Of a stretch of DNA of 49,752 nt, positions 35,891 through 45,420 are shown piece by piece. The notes beneath the pieces are model-generated. The model did not search any database. It saw only the letters and a program-made list of their open reading frames with translations, and had not been told where the DNA came from. This DNA is from Simplicispira psychrophila DSM 11588 (GTDB taxonomy: Bacteria > Pseudomonadota > Gammaproteobacteria > Burkholderiales > Burkholderiaceae_C): assembly GCF_000688255.1 (NCBI RefSeq), contig NZ_JHYS01000019.1, positions 1 through 49,752 of the forward strand. The letters are read 5' to 3'. Position 1 is the first letter of the stretch, and each line of letters opens with the position of its first letter. The position numbers and the translations under genes were made by a program.

Positions 35891-35966
35891 GTCGTTCCAG
35901 GCGATAAAGCAAAACCTCAAATTATAGGCGGCTGCTCCCCTTCCAGCTGGCTGCAGCCGGCGCCGC

Positions 35967-37421
35967 TCAGGCCACCGTGCTTTTGTAGTGGTGCACATGG
36001 CCTTTGTGGTCGGTTGCCCACTGCGGTAGCAGCGAGCCCGCCACCATGCCCAGCAGAGCAGCCAGCACGCCGGCCAGTTGCTGCGGAAACGCCTGCGACA
36101 GCACCGGCAGGGCGGCAAACAGCAGCCATACGCCCAGGCCCAGCAGCACAGCGGACAAGGCGCCCTGGGTAGTGGCCCGCTCCCAATACAGACCAAACAC
36201 CAGCGGCACAAACGCCCCCACCAACGGCACCTGGTAGGCGCCCGAGACCATTTCGTAAATCGACGTACCTTGCATGGTGATGGCATACACCAGCACGATG
36301 GCCGTAAACACCACCACCGAAATGCGCATGGCCTTGAGCGTCGCCGCGTCGCTCATGCCGGGGCGCAGGTTGCGCAGCATGTTTTCGACAAACGTGGTCG
36401 ATGGCGCCAGCAGCGTGGCCGAGGCGGTGGACATGATGGCCGACAACAGCGCGCCAAAAAAGGCAATCTGCAAGGCCAGCGGCATCCGCTCCATCACCAG
36501 CGTCGGCAGCACTTTTTGCGGGTCGTCGCTGAGCAGCTGTTGCGCCGTCTCTGGCATGACGATGACCGCCGCAGTGACAACAAACATCGGCACAAAAGCA
36601 AACAGCAGGTACAACAGACCGCCGATGACCGGGCCAATCCGTGCGGTGCGCGCGCTGTCGGACGACATCACGCGCTGGAACACGTCCTGCTGTGGAATCG
36701 AGCCCAGCATCATGGTGATGGCGGCAGCGAAGAAAAACGTCCACTCCTTCACGCCCCCATTGACGGGGAAAAAGCGAAACTTGCCCTCGCGCGCGGCAAA
36801 ATCGATCACCTTGCCAGCGCCACCCGCCAGGTCAGCGGCAAACCAGGCGATCAAGGCCAGTCCGACCACAATCACGATCATCTGCACGAAATCGGTCATG
36901 GCCACCGACCACATACCGCCGTACAAGGTGTAAACCAGCACCACCACGGTGCCGAGCACCATGCCGACAGTGACCGGCAGTGCGCCTTGCGTGATCAGGT
37001 TGAATACCAGACCCAGGGCGGTGATTTGCGCCGCCACCCAGCCCAGGTAACTGAAAATAATGATGCCCGAGCACACCACTTCGACCGTGCGACCAAAGCG
37101 CTGGCGGTAGTAATCACCCAAGGTGATGAGGTTCTTCTGGTACAGGCGGTAGGCAAAAAACAACCCGACCAGCACCAGGCACATCGAGGCACCAAACGGG
37201 TCTTCGACCACCTCGCTCAAGCCGCCCCCGATAAACCGTGCCGACACCCCCAGCACCAGCTCCGAGCCAAACCAGGTGGCAAAGGTGGTGGCAATCACCA
37301 CCGCCAGCGGCAGACTGCGCCCGGCCACCGCATAGTCGGCCGTGTTGTGCACGCGCGTGGACGCGTACAAGCCGATGACCACTGAGGCCAGGAGATACAG
37401 GACGATAAAAGCAACCAACAT
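35967..37421 (-). CDS. Sodium:solute symporter family protein
   Basis: A 484-residue membrane protein with about 12-13 segments. NTADYAVAGRSLPLAVVIATTFATWFGSE is the SSS-family signature with the Na+ site, and YGGMWSVAMTDFVQMIVIV and the C-terminal PLVFGLYWERATTQGALSA are also typical. It is related to PutP but not close, and the substrate cannot be told. It starts 13 bp from the end of ubiB on the same strand. Confidence 0.92.
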   Translation of the reverse strand: MLVAFIVLYLLASVVIGLYASTRVHNTADYAVAGRSLPLAVVIATTFATWFGSELVLGVSARFIGGGLSEVVEDPFGASMCLVLVGLFFAYRLYQKNLITLGDYYRQRFGRTVEVVCSGIIIFSYLGWVAAQITALGLVFNLITQGALPVTVGMVLGTVVVLVYTLYGGMWSVAMTDFVQMIVIVVGLALIAWFAADLAGGAGKVIDFAAREGKFRFFPVNGGVKEWTFFFAAAITMMLGSIPQQDVFQRVMSSDSARTARIGPVIGGLLYLLFAFVPMFVVTAAVIVMPETAQQLLSDDPQKVLPTLVMERMPLALQIAFFGALLSAIMSTASATLLAPSTTFVENMLRNLRPGMSDAATLKAMRISVVVFTAIVLVYAITMQGTSIYEMVSGAYQVPLVGAFVPLVFGLYWERATTQGALSAVLLGLGVWLLFAALPVLSQAFPQQLAGVLAALLGMVAGSLLPQWATDHKGHVHHYKSTVA

Positions 37422-37433
37422 CCTCGCCTCCGG

Positions 37434-39002
37434 CTAGAAAATCTGCACCCGTACCACCCACTGCATCACCAACAAGCCCAGTACAAAACCGACACCGCCA
37501 TACACCAAACTTTGCAACAATTGATTGGTACGTTTTTGCTCTTTTAGCAATTCGCGCAGCTCGCGCTGCTGTTGCTGCACTGGCTGGCGACTCAGGTAGC
37601 CGTGCAGCAGGCGCGGCAACTCGGGCAGTAATTTAGCGTAGTGCGGCGCCTCGGCCTTGAACTCGCGCAGCAGGCGCCGTGGCCCCATTTGATCGAGCAT
37701 CCAGGTCTCTAAAAACGGCTTGGCGGTGCTCCACAAATCCAGCTCCGGGTCGAGCTGGCGACCGAGACCTTCGATATTGAGCAGGGTTTTTTGCAGCAAC
37801 ACCAGCTGCGGCTGGATCTCGACCTGAAAGCGCCGCGAGGTCTGAAACAAGCGCATCAGCACCATACCGAGCGAGATTTCTTTCAAAGGCCGGTCAAAGT
37901 ATGGCTCGCACACCGTGCGAATCGCCGACTCCAGATCGTTCACCCGCGTCTCGGGTGGTACCCAGCCGCTTTCAATGTGCAGCTCGGCCACACGCTTGTA
38001 ATCGCGCCGGAAGAACGCCACGAAGTTCTGCGCCAGATATTCCTTGTCCGACTCGGTGAGCGTGCCGACGATGCCAAAGTCCAGCGAGATATAGCGGCCA
38101 AACGTCGCCGGCGCCAGACTGACCTGGATATTGCCAGGGTGCATGTCCGCATGAAAAAAGCCGTCGCGAAACACCTGCGTGAAAAAAATCGTCACGCCAT
38201 CGCGTGCCAGCTTGGGGATGTCCACGCCGGCCGCGCGCAAGCGCTCCACCTGGCTGATGGGCACGCCGTTCATGCGCTCCATCACCATCACCTCGGGGTG
38301 GCAAAAATCCCAGTGAATGATCGGAATCTCCACCAGATCGAGGCCTTCCATATTGCGCCGCAGCTGCGCCGCGTTGGCGGCCTCGCGCACCAGGTCCAGC
38401 TCGTCGTGCAGGTAGGTATCGAACTCGGCCACCACCTCGCGCGGTTTCAGGCGCTTGCCGTCGGCCGACAAACTATCCACCCAGCCGGCCATCATGCGCA
38501 TCAGGCTCAGGTCTTTGTCGATCACCGGCAACATCCCTGGGCGCAGCACCTTCACCGCCACCTCATGCAACTGGCCATGGCGATCCCGCAGGGTGGCAAA
38601 GTGGACTTGGGCAATCGAGGCGCTGGCCACCGGCACCTGCTCGAACGAGACAAAAATCTCCTCCACCCGACGACCAAAGGCGCGCTCAATGGTGGCCACG
38701 GCAATGGCCGAGTCAAACGGCGGCACACGGTCTTGCAGCAGCGCCAGCTCGTCGGCAATGTCGGGCGGCATCAGGTCGCGCCGGGTCGAAAGCACCTGGC
38801 CAAATTTGACAAAAATGGGGCCCAGCCGCTCCAGTGCCTCGCGCAAGCGCTGGCCGCGCGGCGCCTCCAGATTGCGCCCCACCGACACCACCCGGGCCAG
38901 CGCGTGCAACCAAGGGCGCTGAAAACTGTTCAATACCAAGCCATCCAGGCCGTAGCGCAGCACCACCCAGACAATGGTGGCACCCCGAAAAAATCGTTTC
39001 AT
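37434..39002 (-). CDS. ubiB: Ubiquinone biosynthesis kinase-like protein UbiB
   Basis: A 522-residue atypical kinase/ATPase (ABC1/ADCK family) that supports ubiquinone synthesis at the membrane. The family KxGQ motif appears as [12 protein letters not shown], and the Ala-rich loop as [18 protein letters not shown] and SLDFGIVG hold catalytic and metal residues. Two C-terminal hydrophobic segments ([18 protein letters not shown] region) anchor it. Its start overlaps the ubiJ stop by 4 nt. Confidence 0.96.
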   Translation of the reverse strand: MKRFFRGATIVWVVLRYGLDGLVLNSFQRPWLHALARVVSVGRNLEAPRGQRLREALERLGPIFVKFGQVLSTRRDLMPPDIADELALLQDRVPPFDSAIAVATIERAFGRRVEEIFVSFEQVPVASASIAQVHFATLRDRHGQLHEVAVKVLRPGMLPVIDKDLSLMRMMAGWVDSLSADGKRLKPREVVAEFDTYLHDELDLVREAANAAQLRRNMEGLDLVEIPIIHWDFCHPEVMVMERMNGVPISQVERLRAAGVDIPKLARDGVTIFFTQVFRDGFFHADMHPGNIQVSLAPATFGRYISLDFGIVGTLTESDKEYLAQNFVAFFRRDYKRVAELHIESGWVPPETRVNDLESAIRTVCEPYFDRPLKEISLGMVLMRLFQTSRRFQVEIQPQLVLLQKTLLNIEGLGRQLDPELDLWSTAKPFLETWMLDQMGPRRLLREFKAEAPHYAKLLPELPRLLHGYLSRQPVQQQQRELRELLKEQKRTNQLLQSLVYGGVGFVLGLLVMQWVVRVQIF

Positions 39003-39634
39003 GGCGCTTTCCGCTCGTGCTCGGTAATCGGACCGACGACGGGGTATTCGTTCCGCATAGCGGTAGAAGCGTGGGCTGCAGGCGCGACGCGCGCGCCGAC
39101 AAACTGGCGCAGTGCCTGGGCTGCGCGCTGCGCCACGGCTGTCAGGGTGTGCGCCGGCACATCGCCCACCAGCCGCGCCAAATCTTCTTCGGCCTCCCAG
39201 CGCACGTTATCGGCCAGCCACTGCAGGTCGGCGGCCAACTGCACATCGCCTTCAATGCGCACCGTGGGCTTATCGCCGCGCAGCGCGGTCTGGGCCAAAT
39301 CCAGGGGCGAAGTCTGCGTGGCCTGCAAACGCAGATCCGGCACGGCAAATTCAGGTGCCAAATCAAACAAGCCCGCCGGCGTCACCAGCAGCGCCATAGA
39401 GAAGCCACGCCACTGGATGCGCGCCACGCGGCCTTGCTGGCGGCGCAAGCGCTCGGTGGCAGCGCTCTCCTGCATCAGCACATGGTTCAAAAACAGCACC
39501 ACGCGGCGCTGCGTCTCGTGTACCAGCCAAGGCGGCGGCTGCAACTTGCTCAAAAGCCACTGCGGCGGTGGTGGAACGGCGGCCAGGCGCTCAAAAGCGC
39601 GGCCAAGAAAAGAAAAAGGGGACTGTGTTGCCAT
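38999..39634 (-). CDS. ubiJ: Ubiquinone biosynthesis accessory factor UbiJ
   Basis: A 211-residue protein with an SCP2-like lipid-binding fold (about residues 30-140), followed by a helical region ([20 protein letters not shown]), the layout of UbiJ (YigP). It helps hold ubiquinone intermediates for the Ubi complex. The position between ubiE and ubiB, with a 4-nt overlap with ubiB, supports the call. Sequence identity to E. coli is expected to be low, so context carries much of the evidence. Confidence 0.88.
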   Translation of the reverse strand: MATQSPFSFLGRAFERLAAVPPPPQWLLSKLQPPPWLVHETQRRVVLFLNHVLMQESAATERLRRQQGRVARIQWRGFSMALLVTPAGLFDLAPEFAVPDLRLQATQTSPLDLAQTALRGDKPTVRIEGDVQLAADLQWLADNVRWEAEEDLARLVGDVPAHTLTAVAQRAAQALRQFVGARVAPAAHASTAMRNEYPVVGPITEHERKAP

Positions 39635-39682
39635 AGTCCTCGATTATTCCCCGAACTGCGCGCGCAGCGCTGTTGGCCTGTC

Positions 39683-40702
39683 TTATTGCAGGGCTTGCAC
39701 CCCAGCCACGAGCCAGCCGCTGGTGCCGGTCTTGGCTTTGGTCATGTTCCACACTTCGCGGAACGGGCTCGGGCCAGACGAGGGCTCTTCGCGGATCATG
39801 CCGGAGAACTCGACGCTGGCCATGTAGGCCTCGCCCAAGTCCTCAATGCCCAGCAACTGGGCTTCAATCATCAGCACCTCGGTATGGTTGGGCTGGTCGC
39901 CACGGTGCGACTCGCGCTCGGCCAACTGGGCGCGGATTTCAGTCAACATGCCATCGGTCATCATCGAACGCAACATCGTTACATCCGAGCGATCCCAGGC
40001 CGACTGCAGCGTGGCAAAGTTGCGTTTAGCGGCTTCAATGAAGCCGACGGTGTCAAAGCCTTCTGGAATGCCCCAGTTTTGCGAGCCCGCCAACGCCGAG
40101 CCAATCATCGAGCCACCGGTGGCCGACTTGCTGCCATCAAAGGCCGTACTGCTGCGCTCCCATGGACGGGCCGAAGCATCGTTGCCGACCTTGTCCGGGC
40201 TGTAATCGCGTGGCAGCGGCGCCGTCTCAGGCGAAGCTGAGCCAGCACCCGCGCCCTGGAAAGCAAACGGTGCCGCCGAGCCTTGCGCCCCTTGCGCCCC
40301 TTGCGCATTACCAGCCCCACTGCGCGAACGCATCACCATCTTGAAGAGGGCAAACGCTGCCATGGCCAACAGCGCAAACATCAAAATCTGTCCAAAACCC
40401 TCGCCCATGCCGAGCGAATGCGCCAGCCACGCCAAACCCAAACCAGCGGCCAACCCCCCCAGCATGGCACCCCAAGGTTTCTTCGGTGCTGCCGCCGCCG
40501 GGGCCCCCGGCGCGGCCTTGTTGGCCGCCGAATTGGCGTTTTGCGTCGGCGCGCCGGGGTTGTGGGCCGGCGCGGCATTGCGCTGCGTCACATTGCCGGA
40601 CTGCTGCCCGAACGACTTGCCACCACCCATGCGCCGTGCGTCCGCGTCCGGGTGCACCACCATCAGGAATGCCACCAGCAATGCAGGCAACCATTTCTTC
40701 AT
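39683..40702 (-). CDS. Tim44-domain exported protein
   Basis: About 339 residues. A signal peptide (KKWLPALLVAFLMVVHPDADA) is followed by a Gly/Ala/Asn/Pro-rich linker. Then comes a membrane helix (AMLGGLAAGLGLAWLAHSLG, and a second near ILMFALLAMAAFALF) and a C-terminal Tim44-like domain starting at FDTVGFIEAAKRNFATLQSAWD. The start at 40702 (MKKWLP) has a Lys-rich n-region and is preferred over 40723. It lies inside the ubi cluster in many Burkholderiales. The function is unknown. Confidence 0.88.
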   Translation of the reverse strand: MKKWLPALLVAFLMVVHPDADARRMGGGKSFGQQSGNVTQRNAAPAHNPGAPTQNANSAANKAAPGAPAAAAPKKPWGAMLGGLAAGLGLAWLAHSLGMGEGFGQILMFALLAMAAFALFKMVMRSRSGAGNAQGAQGAQGSAAPFAFQGAGAGSASPETAPLPRDYSPDKVGNDASARPWERSSTAFDGSKSATGGSMIGSALAGSQNWGIPEGFDTVGFIEAAKRNFATLQSAWDRSDVTMLRSMMTDGMLTEIRAQLAERESHRGDQPNHTEVLMIEAQLLGIEDLGEAYMASVEFSGMIREEPSSGPSPFREVWNMTKAKTGTSGWLVAGVQALQ

Positions 40703-40741
40703 ATCAATTCTCCAGCGGTTCAAAAATCAACATTGCAATAT

Positions 40742-41473
40742 TCAGCACTTGATTCCCACATGCAAAGCGACCACGCCGCCGGTCATGTTGTGATAGTCCA
40801 CATGGCCAAAGCCGACTTGCTGCATCAAGGCCTTGAGTTCTTCCTGCCCCGGATGCATCCGGATCGATTCGGCCAGATAACGGTAGCTCTCGGCATCCCC
40901 CGCAATCAGCTTGCCCACCTGGGGAAGCACATTGAAGGAATACCAGTCATAAATCTTGCTCAGCGGCTTGGCCACTTTCGAGAACTCCAGCACCAGCAAT
41001 TTGCCACCGGGCTTGAGCACTCGGCACATCTCGGCCAGCGCCGCATCCTTGTGCGTCATGTTGCGCAGGCCAAAGGCCACGCTGACGACATCAAAATGCG
41101 CATCCGGGAACGGCAGTTTTTCGGCGTCGCACACCAATGTCGGCAGCACCACACCAGCGTCGATCAGCCGATTGCGCCCGGTGCGCAGCATGGCCTCGTT
41201 GATATCGGTATGCACCACCCGGCCGGTGCGCCCGACCTTTTTGGCAAACGCCAGCGCCAAGTCGCCCGTGCCGCCGGCAATGTCGAGCACCTGGCTGCCT
41301 TCGTGCAGGTTGGCGACCATCACCGTGTAGGCCTTCCAGGCACGGTGCAAGCCGCCGGACATCAGGTCGTTCATCACGTCATATTTGGACGCGACCGAAT
41401 CAAACACCCCGCGCACGCGGCGTGCCTTGTCTTTTTCATCTACGGACTCAAAACCAAAATGCGTGGTACTCAT
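40742..41473 (-). CDS. ubiE: Ubiquinone/menaquinone C-methyltransferase UbiE
   Basis: A 243-residue SAM-dependent methyltransferase. It starts [30 protein letters not shown], a UbiE signature. SAM motif I is [12 protein letters not shown], then [20 protein letters not shown] and the C-terminal [12 protein letters not shown]. It methylates the demethyl quinone ring. It stands first or second in the ubi operon, after the DUF971 gene. Confidence 0.97.
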   Translation of the reverse strand: MSTTHFGFESVDEKDKARRVRGVFDSVASKYDVMNDLMSGGLHRAWKAYTVMVANLHEGSQVLDIAGGTGDLALAFAKKVGRTGRVVHTDINEAMLRTGRNRLIDAGVVLPTLVCDAEKLPFPDAHFDVVSVAFGLRNMTHKDAALAEMCRVLKPGGKLLVLEFSKVAKPLSKIYDWYSFNVLPQVGKLIAGDAESYRYLAESIRMHPGQEELKALMQQVGFGHVDYHNMTGGVVALHVGIKC

Positions 41474-41532
41474 GGTATCGATGCTAGCGTGTGTGGTGAC
41501 AACCCCGTGTATCCATGGGGCTATCCGCCAAT

Positions 41533-41605
41533 TATTTGAATGAAATCAGGCTCTAAGCCTTATGGTTAAATCGCTACATGCTATTAAAAGCAGAGTAAAT
41601 GCACG
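41533..41605. repeat. Degenerate dispersed repeat (copy in reverse orientation)
   Basis: GAAATCAGGCTCTAAGCC, a spacer, then ATCGCTACATGCTATTAAAA matches the reverse complement of the repeat at 28360 in layout, with several changes. It sits between the DUF971 gene and ubiE. Confidence 0.5.
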
Positions 41606-41633
41606 GTGAAAAAATGACTCCTATCCAGCCCCG

Positions 41634-42047
41634 TCAATGACTGGAGCATCCTTTGCCCGCTTTGGGCGGCATCGGCGTATCGCGGTCAGCACCCGCTGCG
41701 GACAGGCGCTGCAAATAATCGTCCCACAGTTCTTGCTGACGCTGGCCCAGCTCATACAGATAACTCCACGAGAAAATCCCGCTCTCGTGGCCATCCGAAA
41801 ACTGCGGCTGAATGGCGTAATTGCCAATCGACGCCAACTCCGTGATCGTCACCTCGCGCTGACCCGTCTGCAGCACCTCCTGCCCCGGTCCATGCCCAGC
41901 GACCTCGGCCGACGGCGAATACACGCGCATCAACTCAAACGGAATGCGGAACTGCGCGCCATCCGAAAACACCACCTCCAGCACCCGCGACTTGGCGTGC
42001 AACGTGATGGATTGCGGCGTCGGCGCGCCCGCTGTCAAACCTGCCAT
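41634..42047 (-). CDS. DUF971-domain protein
   Basis: About 137 residues with a DUF971 (gamma-butyrobetaine hydroxylase-like N-terminal) domain: SITLHAKSRVLEVVFSDGAQFRIPFELMRVYSPSAEV, then IGNYAIQPQFSDGHESGIFSWSYLYELG. The start at 42047 (MAGLTAGAP) is chosen over 42104 from domain position. It probably opens the ubiE-ubiJ-ubiB run. The function is not established; related domains bind zinc or iron. Confidence 0.9.
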   Translation of the reverse strand: MAGLTAGAPTPQSITLHAKSRVLEVVFSDGAQFRIPFELMRVYSPSAEVAGHGPGQEVLQTGQREVTITELASIGNYAIQPQFSDGHESGIFSWSYLYELGQRQQELWDDYLQRLSAAGADRDTPMPPKAGKGCSSH

Positions 42048-42151
42048 GGGATTCACCTGTGAGAGAAAGGTTGTCGGAAGGGGTGGCCATTGTCCCATCA
42101 CCACCCGCCTGCCCGCAGTCGCCCGCGCAAAGACGTTGCCACGCCCAGTGG

Positions 42152-43186
42152 CTACAGCGCATCCAGCGGACTGAGCACGCCGCGCCCGCCCTTGTTGAGC
42201 ACGTGCGTGTAAATCATGGTGGTGCTGACATCGGCATGGCCCAGCAGCTCTTGCACGGTGCGGATGTCGTAGCCCGCTTGCAGCAGATGCGTGGCGAACG
42301 AATGGCGCAGTACGTGCGGGCTAACTGGCTTGTCGATCTGCGCCAGCTTGGCGGCCTCGCGCACCGCGCGTTGAACCGACTCGGGATACACGTGGTGGCG
42401 CCGCTCCAACTGCTGCCCGGTCACGGCGTCGGGGCGCGGATCGACCGAACGCACCGGCGACGGAAACACGTATTGCCACGCCCAGCTGCGGTCGGCGTTG
42501 GCGTACTTCACCGCCAGCGCGTGCGGTAAATGCACACGGCCAAAGCCAGCCTCCAGATCCTTTTCATGCAACGCACGCGCCTTTTGTAATTGCGCTTGCA
42601 ACGGCAGTATCAAATTTTCGGGCAGCACCGTCACCCGGTCTTTGTTGCCCTTGCCCTCACGAATCACCACCTCGCGCCGCGCAAACTCCACATCCTTGAC
42701 GCGCAGGCGCAGGGCTTCAAGCAAACGCATACCCGTGCCATAGAGCAACTGCGCCACCAGCCCGGTCGTGCCCTGCATGTGCATCAGCAAGGCGCGCACC
42801 TCACTGGCCGTCAACACCACCGGCAAGCGCTTGGGCGTTTTGGCTTGCACCACCTCATCGAGCCACGCCAGCTCGATTTGCAGCACCTGTTTGTACAAAT
42901 ACAAAATCGCGGCTTTGGCTTGGTTTTGGGTTGAAGCAGAGACATGGCGCTCCACTGCCAAATACGTTAGAAATGCTTCCACTTCAGCACCACCCATTTC
43001 CTGTGGATGGCGTTTTCTATGAAACAAAATAAAGCGCCGCGCCCAATCGACATAAGCCGTTTCAGTACGAATGCTGTAGTGGCGCGTGCGTAGATGATTA
43101 CGCATTCGATCCAATAATTTGGGTGCTGGGGCCGGCACTGGCACGGCAGATGCAGTGGGTGCAGTGCGATCGTAAGACGGTGTCAT
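42152..43186 (-). CDS. intI: Integron integrase IntI
   Basis: A 344-residue tyrosine recombinase. Catalytic residues are R154 ([12 protein letters not shown]), K182 (GKGNKDR), H291 and R294 ([10 protein letters not shown]), H317 (LLGHADV) and Y326 (TTMIYTHV). The integron-specific insertion between the Lys and the HxxR box is present, about 214-275 ([16 protein letters not shown] to [14 protein letters not shown]). It joins attC sites of cassettes to attI. The ATG at 43186 is preferred over a TTG two codons earlier. The N-terminal 20 residues are Pro/Ala rich. No clear LexA box is visible upstream, so SOS control is uncertain. Confidence 0.97.
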   Translation of the reverse strand: MTPSYDRTAPTASAVPVPAPAPKLLDRMRNHLRTRHYSIRTETAYVDWARRFILFHRKRHPQEMGGAEVEAFLTYLAVERHVSASTQNQAKAAILYLYKQVLQIELAWLDEVVQAKTPKRLPVVLTASEVRALLMHMQGTTGLVAQLLYGTGMRLLEALRLRVKDVEFARREVVIREGKGNKDRVTVLPENLILPLQAQLQKARALHEKDLEAGFGRVHLPHALAVKYANADRSWAWQYVFPSPVRSVDPRPDAVTGQQLERRHHVYPESVQRAVREAAKLAQIDKPVSPHVLRHSFATHLLQAGYDIRTVQELLGHADVSTTMIYTHVLNKGGRGVLSPLDAL

Positions 43187-43192
43187 CCGCAA

Positions 43193-43308
43193 AATTTTAG
43201 GTTTGCCTAAATGGCTTCATCTCGGTACTATCCCTATGTACCGATTGATACATCTTGTTTTGGTAGACCAGTCCGCTTAGGATGGCTGTCGTATAAATCT
43301 AGTTAGCC
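43193..43308 (+). promoter_or_regulatory. attI region and intI/cassette promoter region
   Basis: This gap between intI and the first cassette ends in GTTAGCC (43302-43308), where the crossover should fall between 43302 and 43303. It holds an inverted repeat TCGGTAC (43222-43228) with GTACCGA (43238-43244), which overlaps TGTACCGATTGATACA. These could be integrase or regulator sites. A possible -10 (TATAAAT at 43292) for cassette transcription has no good -35. Confidence 0.6.
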
Positions 43309-43547
43309 TTATTTGAAATAACCGTGTTTATGGTTAATCCTGCGCTTTTGCTTCCAGCTCACAACCACCTTTGCGCTCGCGGTTCCCGTGGGGCATTCAG
43401 TTTCGGTATCAAATCGGGCTCCGGCACAAGCGGGGCGTGTGCAAGCAGCTTTTATTTTCATAGCGCCGTAAAGTCTGTGCCTATTAATTGGCTCGGTTCT
43501 AACTCGGCGTTGCAGTGGACGGCTACGCCGCTCACTGAACTTGGCCG
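43303..43547 (+). mobile_element. Cassette 1, repeat-bearing, no convincing gene
   Basis: A 245-bp cassette. A 75-codon open frame (43324-43551) runs through the attC and stops in its R' box, with no ribosome site. The middle (about 43405-43465: TATCAAATCGGGCTC to TTTTATTTTCATAGCGCC) resembles a degraded copy of the dispersed repeat. It shares this with cassette 14. Confidence 0.7.
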
Positions 43548-43553
43548 TTAGGT
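43498..43553 (+). repeat. attC 1
   Basis: R'' TCTAACT and R' GTTAGGT enclose a hairpin with GCAGTGGACGGC against GCCGCTCACTG. This is the GTTGCAG...CTGAAC subtype, shared with attC 2, 9 and 10. Confidence 0.88.
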
Positions 43554-43556
43554 GCC

Positions 43557-44102
43557 ATGAAATCGGTCGCCCTCATTGCTTGCTTATTCTTGCTGCCTTC
43601 AGTCTGCCTGTCCCAAACGCTCTGCCGCGCCCCGGAAGTTGATTATTTTTCTTGTAAGACTACAACGAACGAAAAAATTGTCTCCGTGTGTGGAAACATT
43701 GCGAGTGAAGGCATTGGGCAAGGCGGTTGGTTACAGTTCCGGTTCGGGAAAATGGGAGCAACTGAGCTTACATACCCGACAGACAGGCACGACTCATTTA
43801 AGAAATTTGAAGGCAACTATTTCAACAAGTACGGCGTTGTCGATCTCCGCTTCATAAGCGGAAAAACACTCTACAGTGTCTCGCTAAATGGAAAATACAG
43901 CGGCGCTGACGCTCGAAGGAGAAACAGCCCGTCAGGGGGCTTAACAATGCAGCGCGGCATGGCTAAGCTTGTCAGCATGAGCTGTCAAAAGATCAACACT
44001 CAAAAGTATTTCCAAATTTATAGTGACCTCAATGTTTCGCTCCGTGCTTACAACGGCGAAACAGATTTTCTCGGCCATTTCTATAAATATGTGTCCAAGT
44101 AA
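43557..44102 (+). CDS. Cassette 2: secreted protein of unknown function
   Basis: A 181-residue protein. MKSVALIACLFLLPSVCLSQ is a good signal peptide, leaving a mature protein of about 160 residues with Cys at several positions (LCRAPEVDYFSCKT, IVSVCGN, VSMSCQK). The pattern is beta-rich with the segments GGWLQFRFGK and GVVDLRFISGKTLYSVSLNGKYSG. The ATG follows attC 1 by only a few bases, so it may rely on readthrough from an upstream cassette promoter. The gene is AT-rich. I do not recognise the family. Confidence 0.8.
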   Translation: MKSVALIACLFLLPSVCLSQTLCRAPEVDYFSCKTTTNEKIVSVCGNIASEGIGQGGWLQFRFGKMGATELTYPTDRHDSFKKFEGNYFNKYGVVDLRFISGKTLYSVSLNGKYSGADARRRNSPSGGLTMQRGMAKLVSMSCQKINTQKYFQIYSDLNVSLRAYNGETDFLGHFYKYVSK

Positions 44103-44111
44103 CCAAATTGC

Positions 44112-44168
44112 GCCTAACTTGGCGTTGCAGCGGACGGCTTCGCCGCTCGCTGAACTTGTTCGTTAGCC
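44112..44168 (+). repeat. attC 2
   Basis: R'' GCCTAAC, R' GTTAGCC, with stem GCAGCGGACGGC against GCCGCTCGCTG. Confidence 0.9.
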
Positions 44169-44482
44169 CTGCTCTGAAAACCGCTCTATTTCGGCCCATG
44201 GTTTATTCACCAGCATTTACCTTCTCAAGCGGTTATCCGCTGGGTGTTTTGCTGCGTGCAGGGCTTCGCCTTTCTATGCTTCGCCAGTTTCAAGCGTTTT
44301 TGGCCTCTAGCGCTTATGCAGCCTGCGCTAGTAGCTATTTTTTTATCTGCGTTGCGCCGCTTCCGTGGCGCAGTGCCTTTTCAAAGTCGGCGTCCGTCGT
44401 AAAGCTTGGGTGCCCTGTAGTGGCGTCTCGGGCTAACCGGGCGTTCAAGGCGGACGGCTGCGCCGCCGCTTAACTTCATTCG
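44163..44482 (+). mobile_element. Cassette 3, repeat-family cassette
   Basis: A 320-bp member of the cassette family present in cassettes 3, 4, 9, 11, 12, 13 and 16. The 91-codon frame at 44198-44473 starts MVYSPAFTFSSGYPLG and stops in the attC. No purine-rich ribosome site precedes the ATG. The core at about 44302-44338 (GGCCTCTAGCGC to GCGCTAGTAGCTAT) is a reverse copy of the dispersed repeat. Confidence 0.75.
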
Positions 44483-44488
44483 TTAGCC
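44431..44488 (+). repeat. attC 3
   Basis: R'' GGCTAAC, R' GTTAGCC, hairpin GGCGGACGGC against GCCGCCGC. Close to attC 13. Confidence 0.88.
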
Positions 44489-44803
44489 CTGCCCACTAAT
44501 CGCTTTATTCAAGCCCATGCCTTATTCACCAGCACTCGGCTTCTCAAGCGTTTACTCGTTGGGTTTTGGGTTTCTCGCTGGGCTTAGCCTTGGGGCGCTG
44601 CGCCATTTTCAAGCATTTTTGGCCTCTAGCTCTTATGCAGCAAGCGCTAGCAGCTATCATTTTTCAAGCAGTGCGCCGCTTCCGTGGCGCGGTGCTTTTT
44701 CGCCGTTAGCGCACGTCGTCAAGTTTAGGTTTCCCTGGCTGGCTTCTGTGTCTAACTCTGCGCTCAAGCGGACCCGCCTTCGGCGGGCCGCTTACCTTGT
44801 CTG
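44483..44803 (+). mobile_element. Cassette 4, repeat-family cassette
   Basis: 321 bp. The frame at 44517-44807 starts MPYSPALGFSSVYSLG and ends inside attC. The dispersed-repeat core lies at about 44621-44659. An internal GTTAGCG (44705) looks like a near copy of an R' box. Confidence 0.75.
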
Positions 44804-44809
44804 TTAGGC
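44751..44809 (+). repeat. attC 4
   Basis: R'' TCTAACT, R' GTTAGGC, stem AAGCGGACCCGCC against GGCGGGCCGCTT with loop TTC. Confidence 0.9.
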
Positions 44810-44859
44810 GGCAAGGCGTCACAGCGTCGCCGTTCACGCTGTTTTTTTGGAGGTTAAAA

Positions 44860-45114
44860 ATGTCGATGCAGGTAATGCCGATAGTAAAAAATGGGGCTTG
44901 CCCTAGCGGATACTCGGCGCAAGGGAATATGTGTGTCCCAACATCAAGCGCAAAAGTCGCGATCCCAAAAAATGGAGCGTGTCCGAGCGGCTGGAGTGCA
45001 CAGGGCAACTACTGCGTAGCAACTACCGCCAATCCAAAAATTGTCATTCCAAAAAGCGGCGCGTGCCCCAGCGGTTACAGCGCTCAGGGAAATTACTGCG
45101 TCTCTACTAAATAG
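44860..45114 (+). CDS. Cassette 5: triple CPSGY-repeat protein
   Basis: An 84-residue protein with a strong ribosome site (GGAGG, 7 nt before the ATG at 44860). After MSMQVMP it consists of three near-identical units of about 24 residues, each with I-x-K-x-GACPSG(Y/W)SAQGN(Y/M)CV. Each unit has two Cys 13 residues apart, spaced to form a disulfide or metal site. There is no signal peptide. Similar CPSGY...GxYC proteins are, as far as I recall, common in environmental integron cassettes, without known function. Confidence 0.85.
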   Translation: MSMQVMPIVKNGACPSGYSAQGNMCVPTSSAKVAIPKNGACPSGWSAQGNYCVATTANPKIVIPKSGACPSGYSAQGNYCVSTK

Positions 45115-45120
45115 GTCTCA

Positions 45121-45181
45121 GCCTAACAACGCGACCAAGTTGACGGCCCTGGCGGGTCGCCGCTTAATTCAAGCGTTAGTA
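45121..45181 (+). repeat. attC 5
   Basis: R'' GCCTAAC, R' GTTAGTA. The stem is less regular (GTTGACGGCC to GGCGGGTCGCCGC) than in the other sites. Confidence 0.8.
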
Positions 45182-45198
45182 AGAAAAAAGGAAATTTT

Positions 45199-45420
45199 AT
45201 GGCTCATGAAGTTACGTTGGATATCTCTACCAAGTTCGTTCTACACAAAGATGTTCAGATTGAGGTTAAGAAAGACGGGAAGAAACTAGGAACAGCATTA
45301 GTAAGTAAGGGCAACATGGAGTGGCTTCCATCAGGAAATTCTGTGAACAAAAAACGACTTTCTTGGGAAAAATTTGCCGCGCTAATGGAAGAGCACGGCA
45401 AAGACGTAAAAGTTGTCTAA
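45199..45420 (+). CDS. Cassette 6: small basic protein, unknown function
   Basis: A 73-residue, Lys-rich protein with AAAAAAGGAAATTTT before the ATG, a usable ribosome site. MAHEVTLDISTKFVLHKDVQIEVKKDGKK is followed by GTALVSKGNMEWLPSGNSVNKKRLSWEKFAALMEEHGKDVKVV. The layout of beta strands plus a Trp-containing C-terminal helix resembles a small conserved family found in many proteobacteria, whose function I do not know. The stop codon is inside the R'' box of attC 6, so gene and recombination site overlap. Confidence 0.8.
   Translation: MAHEVTLDISTKFVLHKDVQIEVKKDGKKLGTALVSKGNMEWLPSGNSVNKKRLSWEKFAALMEEHGKDVKVV

Noticed and set aside
37791-39827. 678-codon open frame on the plus strand
   Set aside because: It is antisense to ubiB and ubiJ, and no domain is recognisable.
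43292-43297. Cassette promoter Pc with -10 TATAAA
   Set aside because: No acceptable -35 lies 16-18 bp upstream, so it is mentioned only as a possibility.
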